Source: Brachionus plicatilis (taxonomy: Eukaryota; Rotifera; Eurotatoria; Ploima; Brachionidae). Taken from it: 48,738 bases of DNA. A program made the translations under genes and the position numbers. The notes under the pieces were generated by a model. That model was not told the DNA's origin and did not search any database. It was given only the letters and a program-made list of their open reading frames with translations. Of this stretch, positions 35,566 through 48,300 are shown one piece after another. Location: NCBI GenBank assembly GCA_010279815.1, contig QEOQ01000431.1:389550-438287 (forward strand), in the 5' to 3' direction. Positions within the stretch are counted from its first letter, which is position 1; every line of letters starts with the position of its first letter.

Positions 35566-36839
35566 TCAATTTTGTTTCTTTTCATCTTCGTCACTTTCAT
35601 AATCTCTTATATCGTCTGTATCTTTGCGATTTTTCAACAATCGGAAAAGCATTCGTAAAATTAACTTTTAAAAAAATATAAATTTGAATCAAAATTTTAA
35701 ATAGAAGCTTACATAAAACCAATAGACGTTCAGAAGAAACAATGTAAACAAAAGGCCATTGAAAAGAGGGTAAAATTTAGCCCCATTTTTGTAGGCCAAT
35801 TGATAAGCTCTGTGACATGTAATTACTCCGCTGGCGTACAATATTTTTAACGGGAACCAGTAAAGCCTGAAAACATACCTTTATAAAAAAATTTAAAATT
35901 CAATCTCATTACATTAAAAAGAATTTTTATTACCATGTAATTGTAAAAGTGCCAAATCCAATGAAAGAGATAGTCTCGTGGAAAGAATAAAATTTTCCAT
36001 TTCTTTCTTTCAAATACACATTACATTTAGTGAATTCAAGCAAAAGATCATTCACATCGTGAAAAAAAAGCACCAAAATGCCAAATCTATGGAATCTAAA
36101 ATTTTAAATTTTAAAAATTAAATTTTATTATTGGCCATGAAAATTGAATATTACCTCAGACCGTACGATCCGACTAGCAAAGTTACGGTAACAAAATGAT
36201 GAACTAACATTATAACAAAGTCTTTTCGCCAAGAATCCATAAAAATGGTCGCATAAATTGAATGAATGTAAAAACTAGCTTCGGCTAAGTAAATGACTTT
36301 AATATCATATGGAACTTGGGTTTCGTTAAGCCAACCTAAATTTTAAAATTTTAAAATTAAAAAAATATTGTATATATTTACCATCAAACAAATTCGCCGG
36401 ATACTTAAAATAGTCATATTTAAATGTGAGCAAGTAGCATGTGTAAAACCAAAAACATGTGTAAATAATCGTTTTCCATAAGCTTTCCGGAAATTTTTCT
36501 CTGTCCGATTTTTTGTCTATTTTCAAGTTATCAATTAATCGCTAAAATTAATTTAAATAATTAATATAAAAATAAAATCTAACTTCCATTTACCTTGCAA
36601 ATAAAAATTTCAAATATGTATCGCACTAAAGTAAAGCCAATAACCAAATAAATAGTTGACAAGAGTTCTTCATACGGAAAGCGATAGTACTGGGAAAGTT
36701 CTTGAAAAAATGTTTGCGGAAAGCTATAATTTTCCCAGTTGTTGTCTTCAAAACGATAGTGCCATTTGATTGCTTTGTAAACTCCAACAACAAGATCGGT
36801 ATAGCCCGGGTTTGTTGTATAACCAAAATCTATGCTCAT
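35566..36839 (-). CDS. Ceramide synthase (TLC/Lag1 family)
   Basis: Exons (minus) 36839-36594, 36541-36382, 36335-36155, 36095-35934, 35866-35713 and 35664-35566. All are GT..AG with consistent phases and give 333 residues. The enzyme N-acylates sphingoid bases with fatty acyl-CoA in the ER membrane. The Lag1/TLC core contains KFPESLWKTIIY, DSWRKDFVIMLVHHF (H181-H182) and LFFHDVNDLLLE (H208, D209, D212), the catalytic His/Asp signature. Several hydrophobic helices follow, ending near LLFTLFLLNVYWFY. The acidic C-terminus (DTDDIRDYESDEDE) resembles the regulatory tail of vertebrate CerS. NYS near the N-terminus is a possible glycosylation site. There is no homeobox-like domain, unlike vertebrate CerS2-6. 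Confidence 0.93.
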
Positions 36840-39339
36840 AATTCTTATTTCAAGATGATTAAAATAAAATAAAAATTTAAATAATTTTATTTTAGCTAAA
36901 GTGTTAAGCTAAAATCGTTCGAGCGTATTATATTAAAAAACAAAACTAGTTTTTCTAAATCAATTAAAACTAAAATTTGACTTTTAATTCATTGTTGTAA
37001 ATTATTTTAATCTGGGTTATATTTGCCAAGCTTTAATTTCTAGCAATTTTGATGTCAAAACATGTCAATCTAGAACAAATGTATCATTTTAACTCTTGAA
37101 TAAAACCCTAAGGGAATTGTGCAGATAATTTTAGTTTTGATTATTTTTGTTTGAGCTCGAAGAGATATATTTTTTCTTTTTTTTCTTCACCTTTAGTCCT
37201 TTAGCTTTGGTCCATTAATTATAATATTAATTTAGTAAAAGTTTTAAAAGAAAATTTGTGTCAAATAAAAAATCCTATGAAAATTTATTTTTGAATCACT
37301 TTTTCAGTTTACCTGAAAATTATTTTTCTCTTGTCATAAATAATTTCTAGAGCCTTTAAGTTACTAAAATTAATGATCGTTTGGTTGAGAAGTGTTGAGT
37401 GATTCGTCTTTTTGCATAATTTTTTAAAATTTTCGAATCAAATTTTTTTCTTCAATTAATAAAAAAATTTAACATAAAACTTAAAATAAAGTTTTCTTTA
37501 CTTTTCGAACCAAAAATTGATCAAAAAAAATTTGACATAAATATTTTGTTTAATTCAATAACCAGATATCAACATTTATACGGATATCGTAATAAAAAAA
37601 CTAAGCTTTTTCTACAATATTGTAATAACGTTTGTTATCCTAATGGTAGCATGATTTTTTCTCGCTGGATACTCTTTTCTTATTTGAATATTCTAGTAAC
37701 CTAAAAATGCTATGGTTACTATAGTTAGCTAATACGAATTAATTTGTTTTTCTCAGTTATATATAAATAATATCAGAAAAGTAATTTATGGAGAAAAGTT
37801 TGTAAGGCAGTTATACACAATTAAAAATTTTTAACTAATTTTGTTTAATAAAATTTAAAAAAATAATTACAATAAAATAAAATAGGAACGTAAAATCTAG
37901 ATAAAATTATTACCAAGAAATAATTTTTTTTTGTAATTTTCCTAACAAATTTTATCTGTGTTAAATTTTCTATTGCGTGATAAATTGTTAACTCTCTATT
38001 CTAACGTTCCTTTTTTATTTTTATAATTTCATTTCTAGGAAATAATTTTTCATTTAAAAAAAACACAAAAAAATTTATTTTATTTTATTTTTCTTTTTTT
38101 TCTTTTTTACTTCTACTTAAAAGAGGTTAATTCAATTTAATAAATAAATAAATAAATATTGATTTTTATTGAGTTTGAATATAAATTAATTGAAATCAAA
38201 AGCTTCTTCTCTAAAATCAAAACATTGTACTAAATGAAACTGAACAAGAATTATTTAGCGAATGCGATGACAATTTAGATTGAGAAGATCAGTAAAAGCT
38301 AACTAAATGCTCAGTAAATTTATTTTACTAAAATAAATGAATTTTTGCTAGAAATTAAAATTGTTAAATGATCTATAAAATCAAATTAAGATTACACTAT
38401 TTACAAATTTCGGTAAATAATTTCTTCTGGTCAAAAGTCGAGACCGAATAGGAAAAAAAGACAATCACACTTGGAATACAATTAGCCTTTTNNNNNNNNN
38501 NNNNNNNNNNNNNNNNNNNNNNNNNNNNNNNNNNNNNNNNNNNNNNNNNNNNNNNNNNNNNNNNNNNNNNNNNNNNNNNNNNNNNNNNNNNNNNNNNNNN
38601 NNNNNNNNNNNNNNNNNNNNNNNNNNNNNNNNNNNNNNNNNNNNNAAACAGAGATATTATAAATTGACACGTCTTAATTTTTCGAACTAAATTGTTCCAA
38701 CCATGATGGCTATTTTAATTTTTAAGCATCTAGTCAATTTAGTTAAATGAATGAAATAAAAGAGAAATTCATTATGTTTTAAGAACTGAATCTAGGTAAA
38801 CTATATATTTTAATTTCATTTTTAAATTTTTACTCTAAACAAGATAAAAAAAAATCTTATTTTTAATTTATTTAAATTTTCAAAAATGTCAAAAGGAAAT
38901 ATTAATAATAATAATAATCAATAAAGATCAAAAATAAATCAAAAAAAATAAAAATAATTAAACATGTGTTAAAAATGATACTGTGTGAATTTTTAAGGTT
39001 CGTTGAAGAACTTTGGTGCAATATAAACATCGAGACATAAATAATTGATACAATACCATAAGACCTATTAACGCAAAAAAAACTCATCTACTGAACAAAT
39101 AAAAAAAAGACAACAATTTACTAAGAGTCAACATCGAATTTAATCAATTTAAACATTTGCATGACTCGAATGGTGTTTGCCAAACCGGTACGGAGCTAAT
39201 AATGTCTAATATTCAGTCTCTAGGGTCGCTCAATTTTTTTTATTTAAAATAACATTTTTATTTCCGATTTTAAATGAAAGCAAAAAATGTGAAGTTAATT
39301 TTTTGAAAAAAAATGTCCTTTTCTTTAAAAAAATATTAT
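36840..39339. other. Intergenic stretch with assembly gap
   Basis: A+T-rich with no supported gene. Short frames here are low-complexity. Confidence 0.45.
38493..38645. other. Assembly gap (N run)
   Basis: 153 undetermined bases in intergenic DNA. Confidence 0.99.
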
Positions 39340-42300
39340 CTACAACATATCAATATCGCCGCGGTTTTTCAAACTAGGATCAGGCTGAACGGTGAAACCC
39401 AGTAATTGACTATCTAATTTTTGGCCTTTGGAACGTCTTTTTTGCTTTTGTTTTGTCGAAAAGCTGCCTTCACGTAGATTAAATTGAGATGACGGATCAT
39501 CATGCAGTTGTTTGGAATTAGTTTGCTGACTGAGCTGTAAAGGAAAAAGAAAATCAAATAATTTATCAATAATTTTTTGATTTAAAATATATTTATTCTT
39601 CATATTTATAAAAAAATGTTAGAATTCAAACTAAAATTGCTGCATCTTATGAAATTATTCTTATATAACAATTCTCATTATTTAAAGTAAAAGAATTAAT
39701 TTTTTTGAATATTTTAGATTTTTTAGATTTAAAAAAAATTTTTACTTGACTCTCTCTGTTGATAAAAAACTGTTGAGCAAAGTCCTTTGCTTGTTTAGAT
39801 TCTCCTAAATAATTGATAACATAATCTTCTATTTCAGCACAAGTCTCTATTTCACGTAGAAAGTTAACAAAAGTTGGAATGTGCACTTAAAAGATAAATG
39901 ACCGTTCAAACTTAATAAATAGTTAATTACGATGTTTTGGTTTACAATCTGCCTGGAAGTCTTTGAGCTGATCATGGCACCATTTCATGAACTCTTCAGA
40001 AATGGTCATGTTGTGCAAAATTTTTTGTTGAACCGATGCGTTTTCTTGTAATTTTTTGTTTGATTTTTTTTGTTCAGGCTCTTTAGGTGGTGCCTTGACT
40101 TGACCCTGCTGCTTTGGATTTGATTGTTTCGGTTTTGTTTCGCTTACCTCGGTCCAAAATCCTTCATTGTTGTCATTTGTCTGTGTTTTAGAATTATTAT
40201 TAGGAGTATTGGCCCATGAAGTCCATGGTTGTTTGGAGGAACTTTGCTGAACTGGCTTAGACTGAGATTTTTGAGCAGCAGCAACAATTTTTTCAGTATT
40301 TTTTTGTTCGGTTTGAATGTTGGTCAGCGAGACAGTCTGTGAGGAGCCAACATTCGGCGGCGATTGTTGCTGACCCCGGAAAAGACTGCTCCATGTACTG
40401 CTCGAACTATTTTGTTGTTGATTTAGCGCTTCAACTTGTTTCATTTGTTCTATCATCTTTTGCTCAAGGGCCTGTTGCTCTAAGACAGACTTGAGGTTTA
40501 CATTTGGAAGTAAGGAAGCTTGCTGTTTAGCCCATTGTGCATGTGAGGGCAATTTGAGTCTGTTAAGCTGCTCTTGCTGTAGTTTTTGCTTTTGCCTTTC
40601 GAATTCTGCTTGCTTTCGGACCATTTCTGCTTGCTGTTCCATTTCACGTTTTCTCTCAGCCTCTTCTTGTTGTTGCTTTTGTAATCTTAAAAATTAATTT
40701 ATTAAATTAAATGTTTACATTCATAGGATGAGGTAATAGTTTCTCGGTTCATTAATTTCTCTCAATAGAAATTAATGCTTAATAATTATATACTAATAGT
40801 TTAATAATTTATACCGTAATATTTGACTTTTTTATTATTCATAATAATACAAGGAAATAAAAATAAACAAGATAATTCAAATTAAATCCAGTTATCTGCC
40901 CCTAATAAGTCAAATGCAATACTGAAAAACTTATGAAATTTGAGGTAACATTTTTTTATTAATTCTTTTTCGGACTTGTATATTTGTTTCCTTAAAATCA
41001 TAACTATAATCCAGGTATATTAGCTATTATCAAAAATAAACATAAAAATACAATTTTTGAGTTCCAATTTATTTTAAATTTTTTGTTGAAACCAATTTTT
41101 AAGTTTAAAAAAATATTTTAAAATGATTAAAAAACACATCCTTAAACAGCATATTTACTAAAACTCTTAAATAAGTAATTTTTTCATCTGTTTTTTTTTC
41201 TATTAAATGCCATCAGAAATTTTTAACAAATTTTTCAATTCAGATTTTAATGGTTAAAATAAATATGGATTTTAGATATTTTATTTTTTTGACAATGATC
41301 ATTTGACCGTCCGGTCACAGAGAAAAAAAGAAAAATTTCCCGACAAATTGATATCTATTACCAAATTGTATGTTATTGTAGAATTGCAAAATAATTTTTT
41401 TTCAATTATTAATTTAGATTTAATTTTTTTATTATACAAAGCCAACAAATTCAGGATTATTTGAGTATAAATTGGTGTTTTAATTCAAAAAGATTAATAG
41501 CTATTTGCAACAGGGACTGAATTTTGATTTTTTTTTATTTACTTTGATCAATATCCTAACTGATTATATTAACATTTAAATAAATTAAATTTAACAATTA
41601 GAAAACTAATCAGAATAGATCATTGAAACAAAAAAACGACATCCAAAAATATTGATATTTTATTCAACAATCAAAATATTCAAAATTAAAATCAATTTTT
41701 ATTTTTTGAATTAAATGAAAAATATTGTTTCATGTCGCTTCACCATCAATTTTTTTTAATTTAATTTTTGAAAACGAATTTAATTTTGTGTCTAAAAATT
41801 GATTTATATTTTTCATGCTATTAAAAGAACTTTCTAAATCTAAGAGCAAGATTTGAAAAAAAATTAAACAACATTTAATCAATTAAACGTATTATTTTTA
41901 CTGTACCAAATTTTTTTAACCTAGTAGGTGCTACACCCACAACTCCTTTATATTGCATTAAATATATTTTGTTAGATAAAATGTTATAACATTAAAGATT
42001 AAATGCTTATTTTACCTGAAAAAAAAACAAATAAGCATTTTTACACTCAATAATATTATTAAAATTATTATATGCTTTATTTCTTTTTTGTAAACTAGCA
42101 ATAATTTCTTATTTATTTAAGGCCATCATTTAATGGACTGACAAAAAAATCCCTATTTTACTGACAAAAAGACTAAGCTAGGTGACAAACAAACTACTTC
42201 ACTGATAATTAAACTAATTGAGTGACAATTAAACTAACTGACTGACAGATAAACTAATTGACCGACAAATTAAATATTTTCGGGATGACAGATTAACCAA

Positions 42301-45300
42301 AAAAATGGTGACTAATTTAAATAATGCCTAATGACTAATGAACACTAAACTAGGTGACAAACAAATTACTTCACTGACAATTTTTTCAACTTTCATTTTT
42401 TTAGCTTATTTAATTTATTTTGATTCTTTTTTTTATCTCATTTTATTAACTTTAATTTTATTTTTATTTTATTTCATTTTTATTTTATTTTTTTTTATTT
42501 TACTTTTTAACTTATTCTGAAGGAGCTTTAGCTCGGTACAGAAAACAAATAAATAAAAATAATAAATTAAGCATGTCTAGTAAAATTAATAAATAATAAA
42601 TACATAATAAATAATTAATAATACACCAACGAACTAGAACAATGGCTTATTAAATGGAAAATGAAGATATCAGTTGAAAAGTTGTGTTCAGGAGTCTTTT
42701 CTAGGTACAAAAAAGAGAGTGATAATCTTAACTTAAAAATTTATGGAAACAGAATAGTGAGCCAAAAATAAATCAAGTTTCTTGGTATTAAATTTGATTC
42801 TAAGTTAAACTTTAATATACTGGTAGACGAAATTAAAGAACACTGCAATAAAAGACTAAATATTATTAAGTTATTGTCAAACAAAAAGTGGGGTCTCAAT
42901 CAAAACACACTAGGAAATTTATATAAATCTTTAGTCGGATCAATCTTAGACTATTCTTTTCCTTGCTTAAATTCATTTTCAGAAAATAATATCAAAAATT
43001 CTTATATTGGCTATTTCTTCTATATATCTTAATATTTTCATCTTTTATTTAATAATTTTTTTAAAGATTAAAAGGTTACAAGCTTTGCATTATCCTAGAA
43101 GAAGCTAAAACAATTTCAATTTTTTTATATCTGTTTCATTTTTTTCAAAAAATTTGCGGCAGGGATCTTGCGAAATTCAGCAGCAAAAGTCAATACAATA
43201 TAATTTGAATATTTTTCCAACGTTAAAATCATAAATCAATCAATAAATCTGCAAAATGGTGAATTTGAGATATTATATTATATTAAAAGTCCATCTCAAC
43301 TTAAAGTTGTGGTACAAAGAATTATCAGTTGCTTAAATTTTCAGAACATGCTTTGGTCCTTCAGAACTTAAGATTTGTCATTTTTAATATTTTGTTTTTG
43401 CTTTTCGCACTTAATTTCACAATGACATTTTTAAATGTATTTGTATTTTTTGAAATTTGAGTTAAAACTCTATTGGCTTGATTATTGGCAATTAGTTAAG
43501 AATTTACATCTTTATCTCTTAAAACATATCGTCCTAGTTTTATTGAGGATTTAAAGTTTGAACCACCTGAATAAAAATCTCTGTAATTAGCCCAACTGCA
43601 CTTGTATGATTATGCTCAGATGGATTTCAAGTAAGTTTCAATGATCAAGCGAATACCCGAGAGAAAAAAAGCAAAAAGGCTCTTAGAGTAAGGTTCAAAA
43701 ATAGAAAAAAGCCTAAATTTGACTTATTTTCTATTTTGAAATTAACTCTGTAATTTTTTATGAGAGTAAAGACAATTTTTTTTTAGATTAGAAGTTAAAT
43801 TTGGGATTTATTTTTGGAAAATATCCCATGTTCAGGGTATTTTCTAGTTAATTCAATTTTAATTGTTATAACATAGAAACTATGTAATTAACTCTAATAG
43901 AAAAGAGACTGGATTTGGGCTTTAGTCTTAGAGTCGTTAACGCGAGTTTACGGTAGGTAAAATTCGCTTTTGATTTACAGTGCCGATTTGACAAGTGGAT
44001 TTCTAGTAATTTTATGTAAAAATTGGTAAAAATGAAAAGGCCAAAAATAAGCTCAATTTTTTGGATTTTTTATTATTTTCTAATAATTTTGAAAATAGAA
44101 AGGATATGGGGCAATCAGGGTAAAAAATCCAAAAATCAACTTTTTACATATTTTCTGATAGATCTCGACGAGCTGGAGCGAAATCTGTTGGAATCTTGAA
44201 AATCTGACTTTCCGTTCAAAAGTTACAGTGGTCCAAAGTCAAGATAATTTAATAATATGGGTATCCGCTAAATAAGCGTATCTCGGTCATTTTTCAAGCA
44301 AATTAGACCGCATATATACCAAAATGCTCAGAATTGAATAAGGAATTTCATTTTTACCAATTTTTACATAAATTTACGTAATTTTACCTAAAATAATCAG
44401 AAATCCACTTGTCAAATCGGCACTGTAAGCTCAATTAACAAAAAAAAACCTTATCTCCTATTTCTTGCCCTTGAGTAAAAGGTAAAGTCAAATAAGAATC
44501 TGGGAAACTCATACGAAAAAAATTTTTTTTTGCCCAACCGAGAAAATCATAAAAACGACTTTTATTTCTGGGAAAGTCATACAAAAAATTCTTAAATCTG
44601 GTAAAGTCAAACAAAAAAATTTTGTTTTTTTTTAATACAAAATTTATTGATTATTAATTATATTACGGATAAAAAAGTGACACAGAAATAAACGAATACA
44701 AAAAAGTCTTTAATTTTTTTTAAAGCTTAGCTAAGTTTTGTTGAAAAACTTTTAGAATATGAGAATAAACTGAATAAAATAGCTATTTAAAAGAAAGCCT
44801 AATTCTCGAAACTGATATAAAAATAGACAATTGAAGTTAATGATTTTTTTGTTTTTTTTTTTAATTTGAAGCAGTTTTAGAAAAAGCATTTGCTCTGATC
44901 TAGTTGACCTGGTATTACCTTTTCAACAATCCAAAATACCCAAATGCCCTCTCTACTTAAATCCGGGAACAAGAATTGTTCCAAAAAAGATGAACCATAG
45001 TTTACCTTTCCGATCCGAAACACTTTGTTTTTTTCTTTAAAAATTTTGACTTTAGTGATAACTAATTAATAATGTTAATTGAAGTTCGTTTGATGCATAT
45101 TAACAAATACTCAATTTATAAGAAATGGAAAGCAGAGCGTAGATAGTTTTTTAAACTACAAAAATTATCTTAAATATCATCATAGCACAAACCCAAAGTC
45201 AAAATTTAATAAAAAACTAGTTTTTCATGCTTGCAATATTAAAGTTCACAAAATTCAAAACTTTAGTGCTATCTGAATTTCACATTTTTGACTCAAAATT

Positions 45301-48300
45301 CGTAATCTAAGCCCTCGAAAACCCCAAAAAAAATTTTTTACACCCAGGGTTCCAAAAATAGCGAACCCTTTAAAAAGTTGTTGTTCTTTAAGACTCAAAA
45401 TCTCAAAGATAAAACTTAATAATATTAAAAAAGTATATACATTCTGAAAGAGCATAAAATTCTCTACATGCTTATGTAATTTAATAATAATAATAATATA
45501 TATAAGCTACAGCAAGACTAGCTAGCGGAGATGGCCTACTAGGAGGTCACCTATGGTAGCTCCTTGCACATAACACATAGAAAAGTACTGAAAAAAGAAA
45601 TCCTGTTTAAATTTTTAGGTCAAAATAAAGTTTACATTACGGATAGAAAAAGCTGTAGTAATTTAGGAAAAAAAAAAGGGTGTGGCGATTTTTGTGGGCT
45701 TAAAAAAGGAAAAAAATGTGTTTTTTCTGGTTTAAATCGTATCTCCTCCGAGGGATCAATCATGACCCGATTTTTTTTTTTTTTTTTAAATCTAGAAAAA
45801 AATTTTTTTTTGTTCCCCTTCAGAAAAATTCTTTTTTTGTAGATTACGAATTTTGAGTCAAAAATGTGAAATTCAGATAGCACTAAAGTTTTGAATTTCG
45901 TGAACTTAAACTTAAATTAATTTTTTATTTGAAACTGAAAAAAATATTTGAAACATCGCATTATTTCAAAGTTATTTTTGTTTGACTTAACCCGAGTATT
46001 AAATGACTTTACAAGATTTAAGAATTTTTTGTATGACTTTCCCAGAAATAAAATTCGTTTTTATGATTTTCTCGGTTGGACAAAAAAAATTTTTTTCGTA
46101 TGAGTTTCCCAGATTTTTATTTGACTTTAAACCTCATCCCTTGTCCTTGGACCGAATGAAAGTTTACTTGTGCAAAAAACTTACAATTCCAATTTTTTTT
46201 GCTCTTCTTTTTGTTTTTTAAGCTCTTCAGCTTTTTTTCTATCCTCGTCTTTCTTTTTTTTCATTTCTTCATTGCGTTTTTTCTCCTCCTCTTGAAGTTT
46301 GATAATCTCGAGTAGTTTTTTCTTTTGCTGTTCCTTTCTCATCTCTTCACGCACTCGTTCCTCCTCGGCTCGTTTGGCAGCTTCTTCTTGCTGCTGCCTG
46401 AACTTAGCCTCTTCTTGCCTTCGTCTTTCCTCCTCCTCCAACTTGAACTTCATCTGTTGCTCTTTCTCCAATTTTCTCCTCTTCTCCTCTTCCATTTTAG
46501 TTATTTCGAACAAAGCCTGAATTTTGTCCTTTATGGGATGCGTTTCCGCATTGGCAGCCATCTGATGATGAGCCATCATCACATTAGCCTGGCCCGGCAT
46601 AAGCGGGTTCAAATGGCCCAGCGTGTTCGTGTTTCCTTGCATCAAGTGGTTCATGGGCGAAATGGATGACGGAGGAGTCGGGTTAAAATTGGGACTAATT
46701 CTGGCCTGTTGCTCTTTCCAAACAGACTGACTGGGCAGGCCAGCGTCCAAAATAGCCGGGTCCAGCCCGGTATACGCTTCGCCTTGCTTTGTTTTCAAAT
46801 TCAAATTGCACTGATTTATCAAGGCCTCTTGCTTTTTGCGTAGTTCATTTAAATTGCTTAGAACACCATTAACTCCCAGAGTTGCCAGAGATGCCACCAC
46901 CGCTTTTTGCTGAAGCTGAATTTGCTGTATTTGCTGAATGATGCTGTTCAAATTGGCCGTATTTTGGCCGGCCTTTTGCTGACTGACTATGTATGCCTGT
47001 AGCAGGTGGTAATTTTGAGGTAAAAACTGGGTCTGCTGAAACATTTGAATTTGTTCATGTGACCATTGCTGTGAGTTGGCGGGGGCTTGAGTGGACGCGG
47101 TCTTAGGCGGCGACGAGAACGGCATTCGGCCCAGATTTTGACTAAGCACGCCCAAGGGCACAAATTTTTCGTCACAGCCCCGTTTGACCATCAGACTCAT
47201 GCTGAAGTAGCCCGCAGTGAGCCAGCCTGCCATCTGTTCCGAACTAAACGAGCCTTGTATTTGATTCTGAGGGTCCAAGTAGAACCAACGCTCCGCTTCC
47301 GGATGATCCATGCCCACTGCCACCAGTTTTGGATCACCACTTTGCGCGGCATTATTCGACAAAGCCAACAAGTTAGCCTGGGTTTGCTGCAGTTTTTGTT
47401 CATTGACGTCACCATTTTGTGGCTCATTGATCACGGCCTGAGTCATCTTTTCGGCCAGCTCGTCCGCGTCCCTTTCCAAATCATTTGTTTTCTCATCTAG
47501 TTTTTCCGCTTGCACAGGCCGGTTTTCTTTGTCCTCAGTCGCTTCTTTTTCATTTTTTTCCTCTTTGACCGGCACAAATTTTCCACTTTCGTCAAAGGTC
47601 ATTCTCTTTTGCATGTCGTCCGAATTGGTCTGTCTCTCGTCATCATCGTCCATCAGCCATTCCGGATGTGGTTCACACTTGTCAAACGTTTTATTTTTGC
47701 TCTCACTCTTTCTAAAGCTCGACCATTCCTTGCCATTTCTCCACTCTTTTTTACTTTTATTGTCACTTTTAAGATCAGTTGACGAGCCGGAATTTACCGC
47801 GCCATTCTCCGGCTCACATGCCTCTCTTTCCTCTGGTGTCAAATCTTTGTCATCGATTTCTTCGGCCTCCGAAATGGACGCCTTGCTTCTCCAATTTTCA
47901 TCAGCCATCGCTCTTGAGTAGTCTTTTTTGGGCGCTGGCTCGCGTTCCTCCCAGTTGGCAGAGCGGTTGTACGCTCCCCGGCTGTAGCCGCCTCGGCCTC
48001 CGCCTCTGGTCGAGCTGCTGACGGGTATCGGGTTGCCGTCCTCGTCTAGCGCAGCAGGCTTGCCCGCATGACTGTGGGCGTCGCTGCCTCCGCGGCCCCT
48101 GCCTCTTCCGCGACCACCAGCGCCCCTCTCCCCTCCGTAGGAACCGCGGCCCGCTGGACCACCGGAGTTTGCCGCGCGGCCGCCCCGGCCTGCGCCTCCT
48201 CTGGACGAGCCTGTTTCGCCGCCGCGGCCTCCACTTCCTGGCGGGCCGCCTTGAAGCTTGCTATAGGCCGCCAGAGCCGCACCACTGTTCACACAAGTTG

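Larger units (their letters stand above)
40686..46184 (-). other. Large GIGYF intron
   Basis: The donor GTAAGT (46184) and the acceptor TTTTTAAG (40687-40686) bound 5.5 kb, about a hundred times the usual intron length here. It contains a tandem repeat, a hairpin-family copy, a LINE fragment, a Tc1-type MITE and a 1.65-kb inverted-repeat element. Bases 40.7-42.1 kb show no feature I can support. Confidence 0.85.

Noticed and set aside
36626..36826. Alternative minus-strand frame inside ceramide synthase exon 1
   Set aside because: It is an out-of-frame shadow. The TLC-family protein uses the frame starting at 36839.
42130..42385. Possible CRISPR-like array
   Set aside because: Units are degenerate with no constant-length unique spacers, and the locus is an intron of an animal gene. 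It is a decayed minisatellite.
45564..45883. Overlapping Lys/Phe-rich frames of 83-92 codons on both strands
   Set aside because: They are homopolymer-driven frames within the inverted-repeat element, with no protein-like composition.
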